Assembly: GCF_032118995.1 (NCBI RefSeq)
Contig: NC_092667.1
Coordinates: 5,510,931 to 5,574,930 of the forward strand
Reading direction: 5' to 3'
DNA from: Asterias amurensis
Taxonomy: Eukaryota; Echinodermata; Asteroidea; Forcipulatida; Asteriidae
DNA length: 64,000 nucleotides
The position numbers and the translations under genes are program-made. Below the pieces are notes generated by a model. It saw only the letters and a program-made list of their open reading frames with translations. It had not been told where the DNA came from and ran no database searches. Positions 21,101 through 42,141 of the stretch are shown piece by piece (positions within the stretch are counted from its first letter, which is position 1; every line of letters starts with the position of its first letter).

Positions 21101-23463
21101 AATATAAAATTCTTTTTTCAACTTTTAACCAGAAAACTCTTTTCAACTTACTGGTACATGGACATGTGCAAGAAGGAAAACAACTTGCTACAGATATGAC
21201 ACAAGTATTTAGCAAACAGCTTTCAAGCCAACATAGAACGCCATTGCTATAAATTGTTTAATCAACTATCTTTTACAGAGTTTGTTTTTGAATTATGATA
21301 CATGTTTCTTTTCATAGCATGTGAAAGTTTATAAGGCGCTTTACAAGCACGAATACCGAGGCGAATCTGTTCTCTTTACTAAGATCACTTAGGTTCTTCT
21401 TCAGCACGCATTACACAAGACAAGATGTACAGCTTTACATCCCATCCAAAGGACGCAGCAATAATGGTTAAGTGTCTCGCTTAAGACAAGTGTCACGCCC
21501 AGGACTCAAACCCGCACTTTGCTGATGAGAAATACCAGAGCTTGATTCCGGTATTCTCACCACTTGGCCACAACAAGCCACTTGTTGGCATGCACACTAT
21601 ACCATGTTTAGGTTTTCTTCATGAAACAAAGGTTACTCATCTTTAAGATGTCATTTAATAATTGGTTTGCATACAGCTTCTTACATAACAATATTACAAA
21701 AAAAAAGGCTCACTGTATCAAATTTGTTGATTTCTTCTCTACGGTCATGATTAACATTCGTCAGCTCATATTTAGGTGCTGTTCTCCACTGTTCTCTTGA
21801 CCTGTCTCTGGCATGAATGACAAGGTCAGGGTTGTGGGTGTAGACTGTCGGGAACTGTCCTCCTTTGGCGTAGCTACTCTTGCTCTGATTAAGTGTTTCT
21901 GATCTGTAGTCCTGGAAGTATTTTGCGGTAGCATTACCATAAGTTTCTCCGTAATCAAACTTCGCTGTCGGGCAATGGCCTTTATACCTATGCGGACAAA
22001 ATAAATAAAAAAATATTTTGAAAGAAAAATAACAAGGGTTCTGAATGGAGATGCACCTAGATAGACTATGAGGTTTATTTTGCTTTCGTTTCACTTGCCA
22101 CTATTAAAATGGTTGCACCTTCAAGTTTACTTGTAATATTTACTGTTCTAATGTTAAATTGTCAATGTGAAAACTACTAATTGTAAACTTCATATCCCAG
22201 GGCCTATGTTTGGTGGGGAAATCCACAGCTATAATGAGGTTCATTCTGCTGTCGTCTCACTTGCCACTACTGTATAAAAATAAGGAGTAGATGTTTTCTT
22301 CTCTTCTTTCTTCAGATTATTTAACTGACATGACTGAAGCTGATAAACATAAAAGTCATGAATCCCTCAAATTGCCATGCCATTCCCCTCCCCCGGTCAG
22401 GTGAACCTCAATGGACCCAGACCACTCCCCTTGGCCTCAGTCAAAGAAATGAACCTGGTGAAGGATGGTGTTTATTTGCACAATGTATGGCCTTAAAAAA
22501 TAAAGACTTATTCAGTTAATTATTATTAATCTACCATGGACATGGACTCTTGGAGGAAGATAGGCTTACTAAAATGATTTGCCTACCTGACTCAGTAGTC
22601 AGTTTGATACCAAAACATTTAGATACCAAAACATTTAATGACTGTCGTCACAGGCATCGGTCGCTAGTTTTCTTTTCTCGTACGCAATTTGCTTAAAAGT
22701 CGTCGTAAATCAAGCCTTTCTTTTTGCCATTCGACTTTTATTTTGTTAGTTCCCTGTTCCATTAAGGCTGCTCCACCTACTGGTCTGGAAATTTCCGCTT
22801 ACTATCTTGTCTGGACTGTGATTTTTCGTGATTTCTTCACGATCTTTCTACATCTGTCGGTGTACTGCAGTCGCCGCCATCTTGGTCGTACACGTTTCTA
22901 TGGGTACATGCACTGGGAACCAACGATATAGACATAACACTACTAGCTTACTCCATAGGACTTCGTTACTTGATGAAAGACCACTGAACTGTTTTCCTAA
23001 GAACTATCGTCTTTGGTTATCAGTCTTTTTGTCTTGTCGACACCTTAACTTCACCTTATTTCTTATGCACTTTGCCTGTGACGTCACTTCTGCACCATCC
23101 TAGTATAGCTATAGTTAGCTGAATAAGGATTCCACCATTGAAGATTGAAGAATAGCTATCTTTTTAGGGAGGGGCGGGGATAGAGGGGTAAAAGTAACCG
23201 ACTTACACATGAATTACTTCTAGAGCGCATGCAGCACTTCCTCCATGCTTACAGAAAGAAACACCGAAAGTAAAACAACTATAAACCGACTCTAATAACT
23301 CGACTCAACTGTCAGTTTTATACAAAAACATAAAGTTAAATTTTAAAATTAAAAAGGTAAAAAAATAATAAATAAAACCATATAAAACTTACCCTGGCAT
23401 CATCCTAGGCGGAATATAAGTCGCCTGGTGTGTCGTCTGGAGTGTTCCTGCACTGTTCGACAT
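18193..23463 (-). CDS. CIMIP2C: Ciliary microtubule inner protein 2C (FAM166C) homologue
   Basis: Four exons on the - strand splice in phase: 23463-23393, 21987-21714, 21049-20937 and 18346-18193, giving 203 residues, close to the roughly 200 of the vertebrate protein. Family landmarks are the N-terminal SAGTLQTTHQATYIPP-MMPGYKGH, then YGNATAKYFQDYRSETL, KGGQFPTVYTHNP and HRQFYKDRTGTVPRV. The vertebrate family binds inside the doublet microtubules of motile cilia and sperm flagella, so an axonemal inner protein is expected. The start is the only Met upstream of the conserved SAGTL segment in this exon. The gene is head-to-head with RSPH10B, implying shared ciliary control. The C-terminal exon is Ser/Thr/Arg-rich and less family-like. 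Identity rests on my memory of the human sequence. Confidence 0.9.
20330..20780. repeat. Diverged tandem duplication in a CIMIP2C intron
   Basis: Two units share ATAAACATGTCTGTAT, GTCCA-TTCAGC, GTACTC, CAATGGT and ATCAAAGTGTAC-GATCCTCA, then CACTATTTGGCAGTAG-ATTGTTGTATTAGTAC. The units start near 20330 and 20560. They are non-coding and clearly diverged. Confidence 0.6.
21330..21592 (-). repeat. tRNA-headed SINE, family A
   Basis: Read on the - strand, it has the head GGCCAAGTGGTGAGAATACC, GTTTGAGTCCTGGGCGTGACAC, TAAGCGAGACACTTAACCAT and the family tail ending near GTAAAGCGCCTTAT. The box A-like and box B-like motifs are recognisable. It lies in a CIMIP2C intron. Confidence 0.7.
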
Positions 23464-23934
23464 GTTTATTTTCAGATAGTTTGCTTTAAAAACTGTTTAA
23501 AATGACTAACTTTTGCTGAAAAATTCACTTCTTCACACTGCAACCGAAGACACGCGACGTTGCTAACTTGTCGTCTGCGAATGAAACACTTTACACAAAA
23601 TGTACACATGGATTTGTTTACAACTCATCACCTAAACAACATGTATAATATTCTTCCGCTCAAAATAAAAGAAGTAACCCAAATGTTTATATCAATTTAA
23701 AGTAAACGAATTATTTTTAAAAGAGAAACAAATCAAATTTTAGTGAAATTACTTGTGGAAAACGCGTAAATATTAATTTTTTAATGGCACTATTTGTTTT
23801 AACGGCGCATGCTTTTGGCTGTAATTAATCCTAGCAACAGCAAGTTGCTAAGTAAACGCTTTTTACCCTTACAACAGGACACCGTTGAGGGCGCTGTTAA
23901 AATAGGTCAATATCGTCTGCGCCAAATAAACAAA
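23464..23934. promoter_or_regulatory. Divergent ciliary promoter, CIMIP2C / RSPH10B
   Basis: Only 471 bases separate the two start codons on opposite strands. GTTGCTAAGTAAAC at 23844-23857 resembles the RFX X-box (GTTGCC-AT-GGCAAC pattern), and GTTGCTAAC at 23559-23567 and CCTAGCAAC at 23830-23838 are half-site-like. Both products are axonemal, and RFX factors drive ciliary genes in animals. The inference is a shared bidirectional promoter. No TATA box is evident. Confidence 0.6.
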
Positions 23935-34641
<10,707 letters not shown>

Positions 34642-35507
34642 GAAGAAAGTTGACCTTTGACCATTTGTTATGCATATATTGAGATACACAAAGTGAGAAT
34701 ACTGGTCTTTTACAATCCAAAGGTGCCCATCCGTGGACTCCACCAAACTCTTCCCAACTTAGGATTAGTCATAGGACTAGTTAATTTATCCGAATACATA
34801 AGGACGCATTGAATCCATCCTAAGTTAAGACGGGTTACTCGTCCGAACTCGAGATTAATCCTAGCGTCTGTCTTGTGAAATCGTCTACAGTTCTTTTTTA
34901 GCATCACTAACCAAAGGAAGATAAGAACATTGACCTATGAACTCTAGCATAATCCAACCATTGACCCTGAAAAAGTGTTCTCCTGATTATATAACCGCTG
35001 ACTTTTTTACAAACCAACTTTGCTGCAAGGTGGTCCTGAAGAAGAGAAAGATTAAGTAGCAACCGTGAAGAAAAAGGAGATAGTTATCATAAAATGTCTT
35101 TTTTGGTATTTTTGAGTGTGTTCTCTTTTTATCTTTGTGCAACTGACTCCCACATTGACATGATTGAGAGACCTTGGTTACACAGGAGTGGTGCGTAATG
35201 ACAAGGGTCTACAAAATACTTCGTTACATAAAAAATAAATCAGTGGGTGCAGGTTATGTTAAATAATGCAAGTAGGATTTGAAATTTTGCTGAGGAAACA
35301 AACAATTAAGGGGTTAAAAAGATGAATCAAAAGACATTTTGGGAAAACATTCAACCATTTCAAAGTATTCAAGACACATTTCTTGTAGCTTCAAGCAGCA
35401 GCCACTGGTCATCCAACAACAAATATAGATCTTGTAAGTGAATTGACACAAAAAGTTCAGATTTTGATGTACTTATTGGCTCTAGCCTACCCAAACCCCT
35501 CCACAAA

Positions 35508-35690
35508 TCCAGGCCCAATACTTCATGGAGTCAGCATAGGAGATTGCCTCTGAGCCCACTAGTAATTGCCTTGGTGCCCTTTCAATGCTCCAGTAGAAAT
35601 GTATAAATTTTCTCATAGAGTGTCGTTTACCAAGGAGGAAATGCCTTGGTGCCCTTGCCCTTTTGAAGTAACTAAGAAGGGTTTGGGGTT
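35508..35690. mobile_element. MITE, AGGCCTGTATGCTTCA family, reversed
   Basis: CAGGCCCAATACTTCATGGA, TGCCTTGGTGCCCTTTCAAT and AAATGCCTTGGTGCCCTTGC give the family order in reverse orientation, with worn ends. Confidence 0.65.
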
Positions 35691-35781
35691 ATACCAATCA
35701 GATTAAACTTATGTCACATCAAAATAAATACTTTAATATACTTCATGCATGTAAAAGTATTCAGAAGTTGTAATAACTGTA

Positions 35782-35787
35782 AATAAA
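35782..35787 (+). terminator. Candidate poly(A) signal for RSPH10B
   Basis: AATAAA in ACTGTAAATAAATCGTTTG lies about 1.1 kb after the stop. Nearer AATAAA-like words exist (for example near 35235 and 35725), so this is one of several options. Confidence 0.3.
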
Positions 35788-36749
35788 TCGTTTGAATAGC
35801 ATTATCATATTTCTGTTTTTTTATCAAATCTCCATGTAAATATGCGTGAATCCGTCCACAAATGTCAAATTGGTCATGTTGGTGTATATACAGTTATTTG
35901 TGTAGAATTCTGAATAAGGAATCAGTTTATCAGTTTATAAAGTCATTAAAGTACAGAGAAGTATTTAATTCACACGTTTCTCAGTTTAATTTTTTATGAA
36001 AAGTTAGAGACTCAAAGAAAAAAAAAAAAAACATCCCCTTAAACCATTCAAATCCACCGCAGATTCGGAAGTGAAGTTGATTCATGAGCAACGTCAGTTT
36101 GAAATAAACGCATCCCTAAAATCCTGTAAAAAACAATCCTGAGACGCAAGTACAAAATGAATTCACATCGGGGTGGGGCCAGGTACACCATATCAAAACT
36201 ACAAATGGAAAATATAGTGAGGGAATTACATTAGATTTTCACTTACCACAAGTATCCATCAGCTTTTCGTGTTCCTGTCCATTATTCCATTGATATACAC
36301 ACACCAAGTCCAAAAATCTTCAAACTTGTTCATCAGATAGTGTCGCTGCAAAGAGAAGTCTCCTCTACATACAAGTTGAAGTGTTCATGTACTTATTTGG
36401 ACTGGTTGTGAAACTGAAATTAATTCTATTAACAAAATAGTGAACAATGCAATGAAAACATACTTCAAATTACCTTAAGAATAAGGTTTACAAAAATAGT
36501 TTATTCCAAAAGAAAAACCTACTAGCAGGCATTTAATAATTTACAAATTCAAAGAGTATTTTATCAAAAACATATCTACACTTACATGATCAATTGTGTA
36601 ATAAGTAACTTTGGATTTATAAACTCACACAAATAAAATTGTTATAACTTGTTCTCGATGAGCTTAATCTAGCTCAACTGAGACGAATAGTACCATGGAA
36701 TTTATGAGAAAAAAATAGTTTTTTGTTTTATGCAGAAGAAATTTTTTGT

Positions 36750-37115
36750 TCAAAGGCCGCATCTGTTTTGATAGTAATTTGGAAGACAACTTTCAAGAAA
36801 ATTACTACCTTTTTTAACATAAGAAAGGTGTGAAAGTAGAACACAAAGATCCACAAATATGCCTTGAAATTGCACGGTCTCCTTTTACTTTACGAACTAA
36901 CACAGCCATTTTCTGCAGTCGAAAATAGGGGGCTGTGTTAATTCACAACGTAAAAGGAAAGAAGTGCAATTTCAAACCATATTGTATTGATCACTGTATT
37001 CTACTTTGAAAACGCCTTTCTAACCACAATCCATTTCAATAAAAACAATTTCAAACGCTTTTCATAGACCAACTCGCCTGATCCAAGGCAACGTGTCACT
37101 TTAAATTGCTGGACA
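36750..37115. mobile_element. Degraded foldback, GTTACCTTGGATCGG family
   Basis: ATGCCTTGAAATTGCACGGT, ACGAACTAACACAGCC and GGCTGTGTTAATTCAC form an inner palindrome, and the right part has TTTTCATAGACCAACTCGCC and GATCCAAGGCAACGTGTCAC. The element at 59178-59577 has the same order with intact ends. Confidence 0.65.
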
Positions 37116-37149
37116 AATTTTAAATGATTTTTGGTTCAACAAAGAAAAA

Positions 37150-37680
37150 TGTACTAGAGAGGGATTTGAACCAAGGACCTCCACGTTTCGTACCGACCCT
37201 CCACCAACTGAGCTATCTAGCCCTATAGATGTTAGAATCTCACTAATTTGTCAATATTCCCATTGCATATGACGTCACACACTCAAAAAGGAGGCAGATC
37301 ATTGGACAATACCTATTCTCTGTGCGTAAAAACGTGCGCGTGACCTCAGCGCGTGACCTGTAGCGTTTCGCGTTATGCGAGGGGAAGCTATTGATTTCTT
37401 ACACAATACAGAGCACGGCTCCGAACAATGCGCGTAATTTTGGGTGTCAACTCTCTTTTGTGCATATTTGTATACGATTTTGACACCCAGGATAGGCACA
37501 TTTGAGTACGCTGTGCATACTATTGCAAGGGGTCTGATCACCACACAGTGTGGGTTCGACTCCGTGGGAAGTAGTGTGGGAGACGGCCTACATAGGGCTA
37601 GATAGTTGAGTAATAAGAGTGGCGGTTAGTTATCAGGAGATCGTTGGTTCAAATCCTCCTCTCTTCAATACTTATCAAAC
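37150..37680. repeat. Element bounded by inverted tRNA-like sequences
   Basis: On the - strand near 37158-37225 one reads TAGATAGCTCAGTTGGTGGA ... CCTTGGTTCAAATCCCTCTC. On the + strand near 37595-37670 one reads AGGGCTAGATAGTTGAGTAA ... TCGTTGGTTCAAATCCTCCT. Both have box A- and box B-like words, but the anticodon stems do not pair well, so these are tRNA-derived sequences rather than working tRNAs. The interior has TGACACCC motifs in both orientations near 37440 and 37480. Confidence 0.55.
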
Positions 37681-38420
37681 CCCAATTATTTTCAAATCTA
37701 CCGTATGGAGAGACAGTGCCGTTCATGGTGTGCATTATCATCATCAAAAATAGATACAATATTTTCCAAAATATAATACTGGAAGACACATTTAAAATAT
37801 ACATTTGCTGTTTCAATAAACTACAGTACATCACCAAAAAAAAATAATTAAAAAAATCTTAACTCATTCAGCACCCAGGTTTGTTGTTGTGTGTTTTGAC
37901 CCTACATTTTTAATTTTTTTTCAATCAAATGTTAAGCCAGTCAGATTTGAAGAGTACCTGGTGTAAATGCCTCAGTACTGCTTTATGTCTAATTGCATAG
38001 AAAAACAAATTGATGTATTTTGAATTATGACTGGTATGTCATACACAACGTAGATGTTCAACATCTTGGTTTTGAACTGTTTGCATGGTGTGGCAACTAG
38101 GGCCTGGCTCCCTGTGTTCACAATACCTACAAGTGTGCCAATTACCACTCATATCAAGGGTACAGACTATATTTCTTCAAGCCTCAGTTCGGAAACAACG
38201 GGCACTTTCACAAAACACAAAACCTGCTAAGGCCCCGTCTGCCTGTTTAAAGCGCACATTTTCAAAATATCTTTCAAAACCACACCTGTGGTTTTAAAAT
38301 GGGTCAATACAGGAAAGGGTTGTTGGGCTAAAACATGTACGAAATAAAACTCACTACAGACCATGCCAGTCTTGCACATATTATATTCAAAAAGGAGTGC
38401 AGTACTGATGAATTTCTTAA

Positions 38421-38793
38421 AGGCATTGGACACTATTGGTAATTACTCAAAATAATTGTTAGCATAAAGTTTTAATTGGTAACAGGCAATGGAGAGCTGT
38501 TGATAGTATAACACATTGTGGGAAATGGCTCTCTCCGATAGTTTTTGAGAAAGAGGTAATTTCTCACTCAAATATTAAAAGACTTCAGGCCTTTTAAAAG
38601 CCTTAAGGCTTAGAAGCCTTTCTAGTCATCTGATAGCACCACAAGGGTGTTTTTCAATCATTATTCTCTTGCAACTTTGATGACCAATTGAGTAAAAATT
38701 TTCACAGGCTTGTTGTGTTATGCATAAGTTGGGATACACCAAGTGAGAAGACTGGTCTTTGACAATTACCAAAGTTATCCAGTGTCTTTAAGA
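38421..38793. mobile_element. Foldback MITE, GGCAGTGGACACTATTGG family
   Basis: AAAGGCATTGGACACTATTG at the left and GACAATTACCAAAGTTATCC at the right, with AACAGGCAATGGAGAGCTGT and GTTTTTGAGAAAGAGGTAAT inside, match the subtype at 13063-13422. Confidence 0.75.
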
Positions 38794-39051
38794 AGCAAAG
38801 AAAAGAAGTACTGAACAAAATGAAATGGGTTTTCATCCCAAGAAATACCTAAGTTTGCCCATCTAGAAGTTAAGGTTCTACGTTGCAACACTAAACATTC
38901 TCAGCTCCCTACAGGTGGAGAGTTTACCTGTGATAAGGTAACGTCAGCACTGTCTGCTGTAAATACCTGTGGAAGAGCAGAGAGGAATGACCTTGGAGGA
39001 ATGACCTTTGAGGAATGACCTTTGACCTGGGAGGAATGACCTGGAGGTTGT

Positions 39052-42000
39052 TCAAGGTTGAAGACTTGGATCTTGGCACACAGCGTCAAAGAGGACACCC
39101 AGCAGCTGGCAGATCTGTCTAGCCTGAGCCTGAAAGAGAAAATGCAACATCAATAATAAGCCTTGGCGACTAGTGCGACTAGTGTCGTAGTCGCGACTAT
39201 AGATTGCTTGGTTGAGTATCGACTACCGTTTTCCAACTGCTCGGTTAATAGTGCCGCCACGACTACTACAAAAACAGTCACGACTTCCTGCTTGGTGAAC
39301 AAATATTATCGCTCACAAATATTCACGACAATTGACACGATCCTTCAATCCTTTCAGCATGCACTTTACTATTGCGCCTGCGGCAACCATTGTGCCACAT
39401 TGCATCTTGGGAATTAAAAATTACGCAAGACCAGTGACGAAGTTGCTACTATTTGAGGCGCGCCCAGTCCAGTACTAAATTTCACTAGTCACCCAGGCCT
39501 TAATCATAATGCAAAGAATGGCAGGAGACTCTGTCTCCCAGGAACAGTGTTTATGAACTGTGAACAGTCGGGAAAGAAACCTACAACTCTTTCATGTTGA
39601 AGTGTTATATATAGTGATTCTCTTACCTGGTCTTCACAATGGAACAGTAAACAGTCGTAGACATCATCGCCTTCCTTGCATATCTTTAAAGCTAGTAGTT
39701 GACTTCCTGTCGAGTCTTCGAAATGAACGAGGCGAACGACCTCGATCATGCCGTACCGCCATCTTACAATCTGAGAAGAAATTTCGATCATACTCATAAT
39801 TCAAATTTGTTAGTGTATTAATTTTTAGGCCATTTTGAAAACCACGTCAGAAAAGTTTCAAACGGTCAATCAAAACTAAGTGAAACCCAGGGCCCAATTT
39901 CCTAAAACTGTTCAACAAAATATACTGCTTTTTAAACAAATTTATTTTCTAAGCATAAAATGGGAAGGGGCACCAGTCGCAACAATGTATACTTTATGGA
40001 ATGTAGTTTGGTAATCTGTTTTTGCTAAGCAAGATTTTCCTGTGCTTAGCAGGTTTTTGAGTTTACAGGCTTTATGGAATTAGGCCCTGGATGAGTCAAA
40101 TCTACAGTCTGCTCGAAAATACCAGAGCTCGAGTCCACTGCGCTAGATCCCAAAGCCGCGACAGGCAATCAAAGTTCACATGATCTTTAAGCTACCTGCA
40201 GCTTACCTTTGGTGCTTGGGCATAGGACTCAATGACCTTGACGCCATGTTTGGAGAGATTCAGGTAAACAAAGTCCCTTTGTGTTTCTGCATGCTTGAAC
40301 TGGTTCTCCATCTGCGGATAGGACAATGACAGTGACAATGACAATGACAACTTGTTCACCTTAGGGCAATAGGGCAACAGAGGCAATAGCCTGAACATCT
40401 GACGCCACACTTCGAGGCTTGTGTATAACGCCAGAGATCCGCCTTGAGCCCATGTCCCTAATGGCCTTTGTCATGGTTCTGGAGATTCGCAGTTAAATCC
40501 AACATACATGTAATTGATTCACATAAACCAATACCGGTCTAGAGGATACGGAGGGGGGACCAGTCTACAAATACATGGCCTCCTTGACCCTGTGTAATTA
40601 AAACCCTTAGGGGGTGGGGAGGTTAATATGGAGTGGAGGGGGGGGGGAGGGGTGTCCATACCTGAGCTTGATCCAGTGCATTAATCAGATCCACCTCATC
40701 TTCCTGGAAATGTTGCAGTCCCTGTGCATTGTAAATCATTCCAACGTACCGCACAGAGAAGTCCACACTCAGATCCACGGACACCAACTGACCTGTGGAT
40801 GCAAAGTATTAGCATATCATTAACAAATTATTAGCATAAATGTGATTAACAGGACAGCTTTGCTGTCATGTTAGTAAATAACTTCTTTCTGCAAAATGCT
40901 GTACCTGGCATGTTGTGGCTGAGCGGATAAGAAAACCGAACTCAAGCTCTGGTGTTTCTGTTCAGCACAGTGTGGGTTCGAGTCCCGGTCGTGACACTTG
41001 TGTCCCTGAGCAAGACACTTAACTATAATTGCTTCTCCCCACTTAGGGTAAACTGGGTACATTTGAGGGCAGAGATGGTTCTTGTGATTGATTTAGCTTA
41101 GTAGATAGCACATATTTGTTGCACAGGCTGTATAATCCCCAGGGAGCTGAGATGGTTTAAGGAATGAATAATGGCCCAGTGACCAGGGGTAATGTTGGAA
41201 GCGCTTTGAGATGCCCTTCGGGTGTGTAAAGCGCGATAAAAAAAACCTGATTACTATTATATAATTAGTTACCTGGTAATCCAGAGGTAGGGTCAGTGAT
41301 GTGTTGACTGCTCATCACCAAGTGGTCATCTGGAAGACTCTGATGAACCATGTTGGCACTTTCCTACAAACACAAAAATGAAGACGTCAAATTACACAAG
41401 GCAATTACAGCCAGTAACCTGTAGCCACGGTGGTTGGTGCTGGGCGGGCCTGCCCAGAACTCACAATTTTTGACCAGCACTCTGAATAAAACACATTGTG
41501 CTGCCCAGAACAGATTTCCCCTGGAATTAATCAAAATATTGTCCACTGTGCACTGATATGAGACACAGCTAATGATAAGGAGTATCAAATGTCACAAAGA
41601 AGAACACAGTCAAAAGGCCATTCAACTTATTGCATGGCCCAATAAAACAAACAGTTTAAAAACCTGGCATCAAGCCTGAAGCTTGAACTTCGGCAATATT
41701 CACGGTGACAGGCCTGATACTTCACGCAGGCAACGAAGGCGATTGCCTCCGTGTCTCCTGGTCATTGCCTTGGTGCCCTTGAAATGCTACAGTAGAAATT
41801 TGCAACTTCATCATAGGGTGCCCTTTACCAAGAAGAAAATGCCTTGGTGCCCTTGCCCTTTCAAAAATGAAGCATACAGCCTTGTCACCCCATATTTAAA
41901 CATCACTAATTTGTGTTGGGGTCAATCCCAAATGTGCCTTGAGGAGAAACTTCGCTAAGCATACCTGAGTATGATTACTAGCTGCTTGTTGTAGACCTCG

Positions 42001-42141
42001 ATGTGACGTCTGCACTGCGGATTCCCGACTGCCTTGACGATGCGGCAGATGACCTGTATGGACACTGGCGGCTGCTTGTAATGCAGCTGCAATGGCTACT
42101 TCTTCAGGGTCCGAGCGCTGTTTCTTCTTCTTGCGGAACAT
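39052..42141 (-). CDS. ITGB1BP1: ICAP-1-like PTB adaptor (integrin beta-1 binding protein 1 homologue)
   Basis: Six exons on the - strand splice in phase: 42141-41965, 41363-41273, 40792-40662, 40311-40207, 39770-39627 and 39129-39052, giving 241 residues; the human protein has 200. The start MFRKKKKQRSD matches the basic N-terminus of ICAP-1. The C-terminal two-thirds form a PTB fold with FSVRYVGMIYNAQG, EDEVDLINALDQAQ, FVYLNLSKHGVKVI, QLLALKICKEGDDVYDCLLF and QARQICQLLGVLFDAV. In vertebrates ICAP-1 binds the membrane-distal NPxY motif of beta-1 integrin and also KRIT1, restraining integrin activation; the same role is inferred. The N-terminal region is Ala/His/Gln-rich rather than the Ser-rich stretch of the human protein. 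A 5' UTR intron upstream of the start is possible. Confidence 0.85.
39160..39499. mobile_element. Foldback element, GCCTTGGCGACTAGTG ends
   Basis: GCCTTGGCGACTAGTGCGAC at the left is complementary to TTCACTAGTCACCCAGGC at the right. The interior includes GTCGTAGTCGCGACTA and CATTGCATCTTGGGAATTAA. A fragment lies at 31310-31480. It lies in the last ITGB1BP1 intron. Confidence 0.7.
39890..40092. mobile_element. MITE, GGGCCCAATTTCATAGAGCT family
   Basis: CAGGGCCCAATTTCCTAAAA at the left and AGGCTTTATGGAATTAGGCC at the right; the middle has TTTTTGCTAAGCAAGATTTT. It is a diverged copy in an ITGB1BP1 intron. A SINE-A scrap (CCAGAGCTCGAGTCCACTGC) follows it. Confidence 0.6.
40912..41262 (+). repeat. 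tRNA-headed SINE, family A, near full length
   Basis: The head has TTGTGGCTGAGCGGATAAGA (box A-like) and GTGGGTTCGAGTCCCGGTCG (box B-like). The body has GTCCCTGAGCAAGACACTTA, and the tail GCTTTGAGATGCCCTTCGGG leads to TGTGTAAAGCGCG. It lies in an ITGB1BP1 intron, antisense to that gene. Confidence 0.8.
41708..41884. mobile_element. MITE, AGGCCTGTATGCTTCA family, reversed
   Basis: CAGGCCTGATACTTCACGCA at the left and TTTCAAAAATGAAGCATACA at the right; TGCCTTGGTGCCCTTG occurs twice inside. It lies in an ITGB1BP1 intron, just 3' of the first coding exon. Confidence 0.75.

Larger units (their letters stand above)
34642..39051. other. Intergenic region between RSPH10B and ITGB1BP1
   Basis: No gene is supported. 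It contains the RSPH10B 3' UTR, degraded foldbacks (34735-34890; AGGCCTG family reversed at 35508-35690), a worn copy of the GTTACCTTGGATCGG foldback (about 36750-37115), a pair of inverted tRNA-like sequences (37150-37680) and a GGCAGTGG MITE (38421-38793). Confidence 0.6.

Noticed and set aside
37158-37225. Possible tRNA gene on the - strand
   Set aside because: Box A and box B look right, but the anticodon stem does not pair and the acceptor ends do not match, so it is treated as tRNA-derived.
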